Shown here one piece after another: positions 1 to 6,203 of a stretch of DNA of 15,935 nt (positions are counted from its first letter, which is position 1; each line of letters begins with the position of its first letter). The translations under genes and the position numbers were made by a program. Source of the stretch: Tannerella sp. (lineage in GTDB: Bacteria > Bacteroidota > Bacteroidia > Bacteroidales > Tannerellaceae); assembly GCA_031289515.1 (NCBI GenBank), contig JAITPH010000009.1, positions 1 through 15,935 of the forward strand, given 5' to 3'. The notes below the pieces were generated by a model. It saw nothing but the letters and a program-made list of their open reading frames with translations. It was not told the origin of the DNA and ran no database searches.

Positions 1-1
1 C

Positions 2-97
2 AACGTCAAAGTCGGCACAGCCGAGATGATTATCCACGGCAAGGGCGGATACAGGGGTCAGAAGATTGTCACCTTCAATATTGCACGAACGGCATGA
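2..97 (+). CDS. C-terminal fragment of a surface protein with an Ig-like repeat
   Basis: An open frame enters from the left edge and ends at TGA 95-97, leaving the last 31 residues of a protein. The visible tail has the pattern N-V-x-x-GTA-x-x-x-I-x-GKG-x-Y-x-G, followed by a hydrophobic strand ending TFNI. This pattern is common in bacterial Ig-like repeats found in large secreted or surface-anchored Bacteroidota proteins. That is family-level resemblance only, because the rest of the protein lies outside the window. The next gene, a fimbrillin-like lipoprotein, starts 46 nt downstream on the same strand, so both may belong to one surface-structure operon. There is no C-terminal anchor or sorting domain in the fragment. 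Function unknown. Confidence 0.6.
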   Translation, partial: NVKVGTAEMIIHGKGGYRGQKIVTFNIARTA

Positions 98-143
98 CAT
101 GCCCCACTGTTTCAAAAAACACAAATACATTAATTATATAGCA

Positions 144-1541
144 ATGAAAAAAATATCCTTTTTAATGGCAGGCGCCCTGTGCTTAATGTCCTGCAACAAC
201 GAAACAAACATTACCGACCCCGAAACGGACAGCGACGAAGGCCGGATAACGCTCGAACTGGCCGACGCCACGGTTATGACATACAGTACTGCCGACGAAG
301 AAGAATGTAAGATAAACTATCTCTGGGTGCTGGAGTTTAACGGCGAAGCTTTAGTGAATGACACGCTTATTACCGGCGACCAGATACTGGGAAACGGCGC
401 CGCCACGCAATTGCTGCCTCAACTGCCCTTCAAACCGGAAAACGGCCACAGGATAGTTCTTATTGCCAACTCCGATGCAATGACATTTCCGCATCCCAAC
501 CGTTCCAGTATCCAATATTCAAACATAAACACGTACTTTCCATTATATATGGGATATTATGGTATTTGGTATGCTGTTCTTCCGATGTACGGTGAAATAG
601 CAAGCTGGCCGGGCGGTTACTCCTGCGAAATGACTCGTGCGGTAGCCAAAATACAGGTACAGTTGGGCGAAAATTACAGCGACGTCACCGGAACTTTCAA
701 TGCTGAAAATGTAATATGGGGTATGAATTACCTTGGTAATGGCGGATATATACAGCCGCGACTGCCGTTACAGGGTATTCCAATCATTGCTCCCGGTGGT
801 GGGGGTGGTAATGGTATGTCTACTTTTTTACCTTTGCTGCAAAACTACGATCCGGATTTATTACAGTTCAGGTCGCTCTACATACAAGAATATCCATCAA
901 GCACTACTACTGGAATATCGGGCGATCCAAGTGTTCCCGAAAATGTTTTTGCCAGACACCGGCAATGTATTCTCCTCCAAAATAACGTAGCCGGCTGGTA
1001 TCGTCTGGATTTTTACGATCCCGTCACAAGGAAATTCATCGATACAAAACGCAATCATCATTATATTTTTACGATACACAGGGTTAACAGTGAAGGTTAT
1101 GGTGATTTATACCAAGCTTTAAATAATCCGGGCAGCAACATTGAATATACAATCGAAATCAGAGACGGAGCACGCCATATAACGTCCAACGGACAGTATG
1201 CCGTCGTATCAAGCGTTGATACCGCCTACGTTGCAGCTCCGGCAACAGCTGTTACCGTTTGCACCGCTCGCTATCAGTTACCGGCTGAAATGTCCGCCTT
1301 AGGCTTATGGGAAAACACCCCCAATACAATTACATTTACCGACGTTGTTCCGGACAACCCAAGTTCAATCACACTGGTTTCCCCTCCTCCTACTCCTTAT
1401 TTTACGGATCCTTATTTCGCGTCTCAACTTACTGCCACAAGTGTCCCGATTGTTGTAACGACAACGGCAGCTTTCCAGAGTGCAAGAATAAAGATGCAAG
1501 TCGGAAATATATCACATTATGTCGTGTTAAAAAAGAAATAG
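144..1541 (+). CDS. Fimbrillin-like lipoprotein (FimA/Mfa superfamily)
   Basis: A 465-residue exported lipoprotein, probably an accessory or tip subunit of a Bacteroidales (type V) pilus. I start it at ATG 144 because residues 1-17 then form a textbook lipoprotein signal: MKK, a hydrophobic core, and lipobox LMSC with Cys17. The in-frame ATG at 66 would put 26 unrelated residues in front of it and overlap the preceding gene. After Cys17 comes an acidic stretch (about residues 25-31) ending in Arg, reminiscent of the surface-export signals and Arg-cleavage sites of fimbrillins. The N-terminal domain has the usual hydrophobic strand (YLWVLEFNG), a later LPMYGE motif and a TRAVAKI motif, all common in fimbrillin-family proteins. 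The C-terminus ends in alternating beta strands and basic residues. It could be a major subunit instead; the family call is firmer than the role. Confidence 0.7.
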   Translation: MKKISFLMAGALCLMSCNNETNITDPETDSDEGRITLELADATVMTYSTADEEECKINYLWVLEFNGEALVNDTLITGDQILGNGAATQLLPQLPFKPENGHRIVLIANSDAMTFPHPNRSSIQYSNINTYFPLYMGYYGIWYAVLPMYGEIASWPGGYSCEMTRAVAKIQVQLGENYSDVTGTFNAENVIWGMNYLGNGGYIQPRLPLQGIPIIAPGGGGGNGMSTFLPLLQNYDPDLLQFRSLYIQEYPSSTTTGISGDPSVPENVFARHRQCILLQNNVAGWYRLDFYDPVTRKFIDTKRNHHYIFTIHRVNSEGYGDLYQALNNPGSNIEYTIEIRDGARHITSNGQYAVVSSVDTAYVAAPATAVTVCTARYQLPAEMSALGLWENTPNTITFTDVVPDNPSSITLVSPPPTPYFTDPYFASQLTATSVPIVVTTTAAFQSARIKMQVGNISHYVVLKKK

Positions 1542-1556
1542 AATCCGTTCATTGTA

Positions 1557-1638
1557 GCAGTAACCGTCAAAGCGACGCGGCAGTAACCGTCATTGTGGCA
1601 GTAACCGTCATTGCGACGCGGCAGTAACCGTCATTGCG
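1557..1638 (+). repeat. Tandem array of the palindrome's outer end (four copies)
   Basis: Copies of GCAGTAACCGTC followed by ATTGCGA or a close variant start at 1557, 1580, 1598 and 1621. The spacing alternates 23, 18 and 23 nt, so the true unit may be a 41-nt doublet, with GACGCG closing the longer copies. The fourth copy is the left end of the full palindromic element. The array looks like local duplication of one element end. Confidence 0.75.
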
Positions 1639-1709
1639 AGGAACGAAGCAATCCAGACCATACAGGGCGCCGGATTGCTTCGTTCCTCGCAATGACGGAC
1701 ACCGCGCCC
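1621..1709 (+). repeat. Palindromic REP/MITE-like element, copy A
   Basis: A perfect 27-bp inverted repeat lies at 1628-1654 and 1672-1698, with arms beginning CCGTCATTGCGAGG and ending CGAAGCAATCC, around a 17-nt loop. The whole 89-nt stretch is identical to copy B at 2589-2677, including the non-palindromic flanks and the loop. Elements with this ATTGCGAGGAACGAAGCAAT core are widespread in bacterial genomes. They lack coding capacity, so movement would need a transposase supplied elsewhere. Both copies have the same orientation. Confidence 0.85.
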
Positions 1710-1767
1710 ATCGACATGACAGAGTGTGACGCTCCGGACTTGCAGGATATGCAAAGCAGAAGCACGA

Positions 1768-1795
1768 GCAATGCAAAAAAACATTTTTTCATTGC
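1768..1795. repeat. A/T-cored inverted repeat
   Basis: GCAATG at 1768-1773 pairs with CATTGC at 1790-1795, and the intervening A-run and T-run can extend the stem. It sits just before the toxin-antitoxin promoter and downstream of the fimbrillin gene. It could be a weak terminator for the upstream operon, but no U-run follows on the plus strand. Confidence 0.35.
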
Positions 1796-1801
1796 ACGCA
1801 C

Positions 1802-1832
1802 TTTGAAATCTCAAGAATTTCATCTAATTTTG
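1802..1832 (+). promoter_or_regulatory. Toxin-antitoxin operon promoter with candidate operator
   Basis: TTTG at 1802-1805 and TAATTTTG at 1825-1832 are separated by 19 nt, a full match to the Bacteroides sigma-factor consensus. Transcription should start near 1838, about 22 nt before the antitoxin ATG. An imperfect inverted repeat, GAAAT at 1805-1809 and ATTTC at 1817-1821, lies inside the promoter spacer, where an autorepressing antitoxin commonly binds. The operator role is inference. Confidence 0.7.
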
Positions 1833-1860
1833 TAGCATAAAACATTAAACCGGAAAGATT

Positions 1861-2145
1861 ATGGCAACTCAAACATTACGAAGAAAACCGAATATCAACG
1901 CACAAGACGCTGTACGGGAAAGAATCTTTGTGGACATACCCTTGTCCGACAAGGTATTTTTCAAACATTTTGCCGACAAAATGGGTTGGCAGATTAACGG
2001 TATCGGTCATCCGAAAAAATCCGCAAGCGAAGTCCGCATCGAGGAATTGAAAGAGGCAATTCTCGAAGCAAAGGCAATGGGCGAAGATATTCGTAAAAAC
2101 GGCATCAAGGGATACAAGACTCTTGACGAACTGTTAGCCGAATAG
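1861..2145 (+). CDS. Antitoxin of a RelE-type toxin-antitoxin pair
   Basis: A 94-residue charged protein placed directly before the toxin gene and separated from it by only 3 nt, the antitoxin-first order usual for RelBE-like modules. About residues 26-42 contain the pattern LSDKVFFKHFADKMGW, which resembles the N-terminal segment of Bacteroidota antitoxins partnered with RelE toxins. The last third is helical and acidic, ending in a GYKTLDELLAE tail of the kind that wraps and neutralises a toxin. No clear helix-turn-helix or ribbon-helix-helix can be assigned by eye, although the N-terminal half could dimerise and bind the operator in the upstream promoter. The expected role is to block the toxin and, with it, repress the operon. 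The assignment rests mainly on position and partner. Confidence 0.7.
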   Translation: MATQTLRRKPNINAQDAVRERIFVDIPLSDKVFFKHFADKMGWQINGIGHPKKSASEVRIEELKEAILEAKAMGEDIRKNGIKGYKTLDELLAE

Positions 2146-2148
2146 CCG

Positions 2149-2493
2149 ATGGAAACAAATTATTTAGTTACCCGACGATTCGACAGGTCTTACAAGAAGT
2201 TGAAAAAGAAATATGCTTCATTACAGTCCGACCTGAAACAATTCAAAAAAGATTTTGCCGAAAATCACGAAATGGGCACAGACCTTGGCGGCGGCTTTCG
2301 CAAAATCCGTATCGCAATACAGTCGAAAGGCAAAGGTAAAAGCGGAGGCGCTCGCATTATTACTTACGAACTGTGCCTCAAAGCCGAAGACGGCGTCATA
2401 GTTCTGGTTGACATCTACGACAAATCCGAAAAAGAAACTTTGAACGATTCCGAATATATCAAGATTCTGAATGAATTTATTGCCGAATTATAA
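2149..2493 (+). CDS. RelE/HigB-like mRNA-interferase toxin
   Basis: A 114-residue basic protein of the RelE/ParE superfamily, closest in motif pattern to HigB2-type toxins. Such toxins bind the ribosome and cleave mRNA during translation. Visible features are a lysine-rich N-terminal helix pair (residues 10-37), a GGGFRKIR motif, a KGKGKSGGARIITYEL core and a beta strand leading to IYDKSEKE near residues 89-97. The GG-x-RKIR and GGxRIIxY pattern is the hallmark of the HigB2/RelE branch. The gene is complete and of normal family length, and it is probably co-translated with the antitoxin 3 nt upstream. The gene order is the reverse of classical higBA (toxin first), so I avoid a gene symbol. 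The cassette is bracketed by two identical palindromic repeats, suggesting it was inserted or can be lost as a unit. Confidence 0.85.
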   Translation: METNYLVTRRFDRSYKKLKKKYASLQSDLKQFKKDFAENHEMGTDLGGGFRKIRIAIQSKGKGKSGGARIITYELCLKAEDGVIVLVDIYDKSEKETLNDSEYIKILNEFIAEL

Positions 2494-2588
2494 ACGGCGC
2501 TCCCGCCATGTCGAGGGGATAACGTCATGCCGACCGGAGCGCAGCCAAACGACAGTCTGCCATCACTGCGACGTATCCGTCATTGGCA

Positions 2589-2677
2589 GCAGTAACCGTC
2601 ATTGCGAGGAACGAAGCAATCCAGACCATACAGGGCGCCGGATTGCTTCGTTCCTCGCAATGACGGACACCGCGCCC
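2589..2677 (+). repeat. Palindromic REP/MITE-like element, copy B
   Basis: Same 89-nt sequence and orientation as copy A, with arms at 2596-2622 and 2640-2666. A partial copy of the outer end (CCGTCATTGGCAG, from about 2577) lies just before it, echoing the tandem ends of copy A. After the shared stretch the copies diverge by a 3-nt difference (ATC in copy A) and then both read GACATGAC. Confidence 0.85.
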
Positions 2678-2697
2678 GACATGACGATGGACGACGC

Positions 2698-3060
2698 CTA
2701 CTCCTGCACAAACAACAGCAATATGCCGACCGTAACGGCAACAATGCCGACAATCCGCTGATAGGGTAAAAGTTTATCCACAATACCCGTAGAAGACTTT
2801 TTGAGCAGGGTGATTCCTAAAATAATACCCAGCAGCAAACTTGCGATTCCGCCTGACAGCCAGAGAATCCAGTAAAAAGGCGAGACGGCAAATGTCTGAA
2901 CGTACAACAGCGAACTGACGACGCCCATAATACCCCAGACAAGCAAAACAATACCCGCCCAACTCAGCGACTTGGCATATTTTTCGCGCTTGCCCCGACC
3001 GACAAAATAAGGAGACAAAACCAGTGTCCCGAAAAGAATGTCCAAAATTCCAAATAACAT
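2698..3060 (-). CDS. Small integral membrane protein, function unknown
   Basis: A 120-residue protein with about four membrane-spanning segments: residues 3-17, 34-55, 62-84 and 102-117. A basic loop (GRGKREKYAK, about residues 21-30) follows the first, which suggests that loop faces the cytoplasm. I do not recognise a family. The gene lies downstream of the frameshifted Crp/Fnr gene in the same direction, with an 81-nt gap that carries a TACATTTG box. It may therefore be transcribed separately rather than simply by read-through. It ends about 20 nt from palindromic copy B. A role under control of the neighbouring regulator is possible but unsupported. Confidence 0.7.
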   Translation of the reverse strand: MLFGILDILFGTLVLSPYFVGRGKREKYAKSLSWAGIVLLVWGIMGVVSSLLYVQTFAVSPFYWILWLSGGIASLLLGIILGITLLKKSSTGIVDKLLPYQRIVGIVAVTVGILLLFVQE

Positions 3061-3089
3061 AATTCAATAATTTAAAAATTAATAATTCG

Positions 3090-3097
3090 CAAATGTA
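3090..3097 (-). promoter_or_regulatory. Possible -7 box for the small membrane protein
   Basis: Minus-strand TACATTTG matches the TAnnTTTG consensus and lies 29 nt upstream of the start codon at 3060. No good TTTG box is present 19-21 nt further upstream, so this is a partial match only. Confidence 0.35.
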
Positions 3098-3141
3098 CGG
3101 ACTATGCGCGAACTGCTTCTTGCCATTTGACAAGAAATGAA

Positions 3142-3724
3142 TTATCTGCCCACAATTTCTTTTCTGATTCTGCTCAGCGACGTATCCGTTATGCCCAGAT
3201 ACGTGGCAATATGTTTCAATGAAGCGTTTTGAAAAATATCCGGTTTCTCTTTCAGCAAACTGAGGTAGCGGTCTTTAGCCTGATCGGCAATCATGGATAT
3301 GCTTCTTTCCTTCAAGGCGAAATAACTGCCCACAAGCGTAGCCCTGCCCTGTTCCCTGAACGACTCCATGCCGTGAAACAGCGACTGAAACGTTTCGAAA
3401 TCCAGTTCCCAGCAAACACAGTCTCTGGTAGCCTGCATATACTCCCGCGCGGGGCGGCGCAACATGAAAGAAACCCAGTCAATCACAATATCGCCCGCCG
3501 AATAAAAGTTTGTTGTAATATCGTTTCCTTCGGTGTCGAAAACGTAGGAACGGATAAAGCCGCTTTCTAAAAACCAGTACTTACCGGCAATTCCCCCCCC
3601 CCTTTTTTGTCAAAAAATCGTTTTTCCGAAACTCAACCTGCCTGAATTGCGGAATCACAATATCAAGTTCCGCGCGGCTTAACTGCCGTTCGGTAAAGAA
3701 ATTCGTTAAAAATTTTGCATCCAT
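3142..3724 (-). pseudogene. Crp/Fnr family regulator, out of frame at a poly-G tract
   Basis: Read from ATG 3724, the frame gives about 38 normal residues (MDAKFLTNFF...), then enters ten consecutive G, and stops at a TAG shortly after. Removing one G rejoins it to the downstream frame and yields about 193 residues, the usual length of short Crp/Fnr regulators. The restored protein has a cyclic-nucleotide-binding-type beta barrel (GKYWFLESGFIRSY, then FYSAGDIVIDW) and a C-terminal helix-turn-helix (HIATYLGITDTSLSRIRKEI) that would bind DNA. The start is 24 nt after the larA-like stop, on the same strand, so it is probably in that operon. Everything outside the tract looks intact and under selection, with no other stop or shift. 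This argues for a recent or reversible slip rather than decay. A sequencing error in the homopolymer is the main alternative. An internal start at 3486 would make only the back half, including the DNA-binding part. Confidence 0.8.
3593..3602 (-). repeat. Homopolymer G10 tract within the Crp/Fnr gene
   Basis: Ten consecutive C on the plus strand (G on the coding strand) follow a run of six A in the reading direction. With nine G the codons read Lys-Lys-Gly-Gly-Gly-Ile and continue into the conserved barrel; with ten the protein ends within a few codons. Tracts of this length are prone to slipped-strand mispairing. Confidence 0.85.
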
Positions 3725-3748
3725 CTTTATTATATGTTTTTAAATTTC

Positions 3749-5014
3749 CTACAAAAACCTGTCCCTGTAAGCCCAGAGACCGAGCGCCGGATTGGAGATG
3801 AAATATATTTCTTCGCCGTCGACCGTATTCCAGCCGTCTTTCAGCTTTTTCGGGTCATACCGTTTCATCATTTCATCGAGGTCGGCGTAACCGAATCCCA
3901 CGCCTTCAATTTCCTCGCGCGTAAGATGACCGGGGCAATAAGTTATGCGAAAACGCCCTTCCGACGTGCCGTGTATCAGATGAGCCGCCACGCCGAGACT
4001 GTCCCGAAGGTCACCGTTTTCGCCGACATACCGCAAAACCTGCGGCGTATGAACATAGCCGTACTTGCGGATGAGGGCGTCGTTAACAGGGTCTTCGCCG
4101 AACTGACGAAGTCCGGGCGCAAGCACGACGAGTTCGCCGCCGTCGGCAATAGCCATCCGCGTGCGGTAAATGCTCTTGTTGCCGAGCCACGTACTGCGAA
4201 ACTCTTCGGGGTCGAGATAGACGACGACCTTTTTCATTTCGCGGTCGGTCATGCGGAAATTTGTCTCAAGCGACAGCGCGGCCGCCTTCTCGAAACATTC
4301 GAAATCGTCGCCGATATAAAGTCCGCGCATCTGCAAGCCGTCTTCGCCTTCGGAAATGACCGTCTGAAGATAAATCAGCGGCATGTCGCCGATGAAATTC
4401 TCGGAAGCATAGTTAAGGACTTTGCGAACAGGATTCGAGGCGCGTCCCATGATACGTTCCATGCCGTAAGCCGCGCCGATAAAGTGACTTTTGTTAATAC
4501 ATTCGGAGCCGCCGACGCCGACAAAAACATTTTTGTTATAGTTCGCCATGCCGATGACTTCGTGGGGAACGACCTGCCCAAGCGAGAGGATAAGGTCGTA
4601 GCCGCCTTCCAGCAGCATACGGTTCACCTGCATCGGCACGGAATAGTCGACCGCGCCTTCGGATACCTCTTTCACATATTCTCCGGGTACGACGCCGACG
4701 GTCACGACGTCTTCGCGCCAGTTATGCACCCGGAATATCGAATCCGGAACGCCCGGAAACATTTTCGCTATTTCCGCGCCGGTCATTCTGAAATGCGTAC
4801 CGAGAGCGGGAAGCACGTCCGTCAGCCGTTCACCGTAATACTCGCGGGCATACGCCGTAAGTTCGCCCGCCCGCGAATGAAAGCGCGTGAAATCGGGCGG
4901 AATGGCAAGAACTTTCCTGCGCGTTCCCAAGCGATCGAAAGCATCGAAAAGCGCCTGTTTTATTTCGTCGCAACCGAACGATTTCGTCGGCGCACCCTGT
5001 CCATATAATAACAT
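3749..5014 (-). CDS. LarA-family nickel-pincer racemase/epimerase
   Basis: A 421-residue homologue of lactate racemase LarA, whose family uses a nickel-pincer nucleotide cofactor bound to a lysine to racemise or epimerise 2-hydroxy acids by hydride transfer. Candidate active-site residues are His74 (in GTHFRMTG), His151 (VVPHE), Lys161 (NYNKNVF) and His177 (NKSHF). The spacings His151-Lys161 (10) and Lys161-His177 (16) match those between His174, Lys184 and His200 of characterised LarA. The N-terminal PPDFTR motif and a later HGTSEGRF motif also fit. The upstream neighbour is a KDG-like sugar kinase, so a sugar acid such as gluconate is a more likely substrate than lactate; LarA homologues acting on gluconate at C2 are known. 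No LarB, LarC or LarE cofactor-synthesis genes are in the window. Nearly the full length is open on the opposite strand, which I treat as a codon-bias shadow. Confidence 0.85.
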   Translation of the reverse strand: MLLYGQGAPTKSFGCDEIKQALFDAFDRLGTRRKVLAIPPDFTRFHSRAGELTAYAREYYGERLTDVLPALGTHFRMTGAEIAKMFPGVPDSIFRVHNWREDVVTVGVVPGEYVKEVSEGAVDYSVPMQVNRMLLEGGYDLILSLGQVVPHEVIGMANYNKNVFVGVGGSECINKSHFIGAAYGMERIMGRASNPVRKVLNYASENFIGDMPLIYLQTVISEGEDGLQMRGLYIGDDFECFEKAAALSLETNFRMTDREMKKVVVYLDPEEFRSTWLGNKSIYRTRMAIADGGELVVLAPGLRQFGEDPVNDALIRKYGYVHTPQVLRYVGENGDLRDSLGVAAHLIHGTSEGRFRITYCPGHLTREEIEGVGFGYADLDEMMKRYDPKKLKDGWNTVDGEEIYFISNPALGLWAYRDRFL

Positions 5015-5032
5015 AATCCAAACTTTTTAAAG

Positions 5033-5087
5033 TGACAATTACCAATCCCCAAATACCGATTTTTGATTTTCAATTGACAATTACCAA
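5033..5087. repeat. Short direct repeat between kinase and larA-like gene
   Basis: TGACAATTACCAA occurs at 5033-5045 and again at 5075-5087, each followed by a C-rich CCCAA-type segment, in an A/T-rich 87-nt gap. Simple repeats of this TGACAATT kind are common between Bacteroidota genes. No promoter matching the consensus is evident here. Confidence 0.5.
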
Positions 5088-5101
5088 CTCCCAATTTTCA
5101 A

Positions 5102-6178
5102 TTATCTCAAAACTCTCGCATCCCCTCCCCAGAGACTCCATACCTGCTCTTCGTCGGCAGGCTGTCCGTAGTCGGTCAGGAAAGTAGTAGCGAGTGCGCC
5201 GGTCGCCCAGCCGAACTGCGCCCATTTCTCAGGCGGCCATCCTTTAAGTATACCGTACAGCAGACCGCCGACAAAACCGTCGCCGCCGCCAATGCGGTCA
5301 AGGACATTAATCGGACGAGGCTCGATAACGTGCCAGTTATCGCCTTCGAGCATTATAGCGCCCCACAGATGACTGTTAGCGCTCACAACCTCACGAAGCG
5401 TAGTAGCGAAGACAGCGCTGTCGGGATATGATTTCCTTACGTTTCGAATCATTCCCTTGAAACTTTCGATTTTGGAGGCAATATCCTTGCCGCCCGCTTC
5501 GGGACCTTCGACGCCGAGACAGAGTTGGAAATCTTCCTCGTTGCCGACCAGAATATCCGATACCGAAGCAATTTCGGCAAATATCTCACGCAGTTCCGTT
5601 TCGCGACCTTTCCAGAACGAAGCGCGATAATTGAGGTCAAAAGAGATTTTCGTATCGAATTTTTTCGCCGCGCGTGCAAGTTCGAGGCAAAAGCGGCTCG
5701 TCTCCGTCGAAAGCGCGCCGATAAGTCCGGAAAGGTGAAGTATTTGCACGCCCTCCTGTCCGAAAATACGTTCGAGGTCGAAATCCCCGACGTTCAGCGT
5801 GCGCCCGACCTCGCCGCTGCGGTCGTTCCACACGCGAGGGCCGCGCAGTCCCAAACCGCTGTCGGCGATATTTATCTGATGCCGGTAGCCCCACGGTCCG
5901 CCCTGCTCCACTTCCTTGCCCTCATATTCCAGATGACGGCTGCGCAGGCTGTCTTTTATAAACTGCGCTATGGGACTGCCTTTGACAAAAGTCGTCAGCA
6001 CTTTGACCGGAAGCCCCAGATATGCCGGTACGTTAGCCACGTTTGTTTCGGCGCTCGTAGCCTGCATAAACAAATTACTGCTTGTATGCACAGGCTGACC
6101 CTGCGCCGTCGGCGTCAGGCGTACGCCCATGCTTGTAGGTACGACAAGCGACCATTTAAAATTCTCTTTCAATTTCAT
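5102..6178 (-). CDS. PfkB-family sugar kinase, KDG kinase-like
   Basis: A 358-residue ribokinase/PfkB carbohydrate kinase, most like 2-keto-3-deoxygluconate kinase, which makes KDPG for the Entner-Doudoroff route. The PfkB signature DRIGGGDGFVGG sits at residues 294-305, with Asp300 as the expected catalytic base. The FDLNYRASFW segment (residues 180-189) matches the DxNxR-x-x-W pattern seen in KDG kinases. The N-terminal half supplies substrate-binding loops (ETNVANVPAYLGLPV, about residues 44-58). The start at 6178 gives a normal N-terminal beta strand. It is 25 nt downstream of the membrane-protein gene and 87 nt upstream of the LarA-like gene, all on the same strand. Together they suggest uptake or conversion of a sugar acid. 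Substrate is not proven by the sequence; fructokinase or another ketose kinase is the alternative. Confidence 0.8.
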   Translation of the reverse strand: MKLKENFKWSLVVPTSMGVRLTPTAQGQPVHTSSNLFMQATSAETNVANVPAYLGLPVKVLTTFVKGSPIAQFIKDSLRSRHLEYEGKEVEQGGPWGYRHQINIADSGLGLRGPRVWNDRSGEVGRTLNVGDFDLERIFGQEGVQILHLSGLIGALSTETSRFCLELARAAKKFDTKISFDLNYRASFWKGRETELREIFAEIASVSDILVGNEEDFQLCLGVEGPEAGGKDIASKIESFKGMIRNVRKSYPDSAVFATTLREVVSANSHLWGAIMLEGDNWHVIEPRPINVLDRIGGGDGFVGGLLYGILKGWPPEKWAQFGWATGALATTFLTDYGQPADEEQVWSLWGGDARVLR

Positions 6179-6203
6179 AACCTTATTTTTTATTAAAACA
6201 TTT

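Larger units (their letters stand above)
1542..1860. other. Repeat-rich intergenic island between fimbrillin gene and toxin-antitoxin operon
   Basis: This gap holds no credible gene. From left to right it contains a four-copy tandem array of a GCAGTAACCGTC motif, one full palindromic REP/MITE-like element, an A/T-cored inverted repeat at 1768-1795, and the toxin-antitoxin promoter at 1802-1832. Short open frames here translate the palindrome itself, giving the familiar spurious peptides with HCEERSNP and IASFLAMT, and are not genes. Confidence 0.8.

Noticed and set aside
66..143. Upstream ATG at 66 as the start of the fimbrillin-like gene
   Set aside because: It would bury the lipoprotein signal peptide 26 residues inside the protein and overlap the previous gene.
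1557..1638. The tandem repeat as a small CRISPR array
   Set aside because: Units are short, adjacent and unevenly spaced, without unique spacers, and do not match the repeat predicted from the tracrRNA.
1567..1835. Short open frames across the palindromic repeats (also at 2471-2761 and 2580-2783)
   Set aside because: They translate the palindrome itself, giving HCEERSNP and IASFLAMT strings that are common spurious products of this repeat.
2500..2580. A second repeat family (CGTCATGCCGACCGGAGCGCAG) after the toxin gene
   Set aside because: It resembles half of another common bacterial palindrome, but only one arm is visible and no second copy exists in the window.
3734..5008. A 424-codon open frame on the plus strand, antisense to the LarA-like gene
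   Set aside because: Its translation shows no recognisable motif, while the minus-strand frame has the full LarA active-site pattern. The long antisense frame follows from codon usage that avoids stops on the opposite strand.
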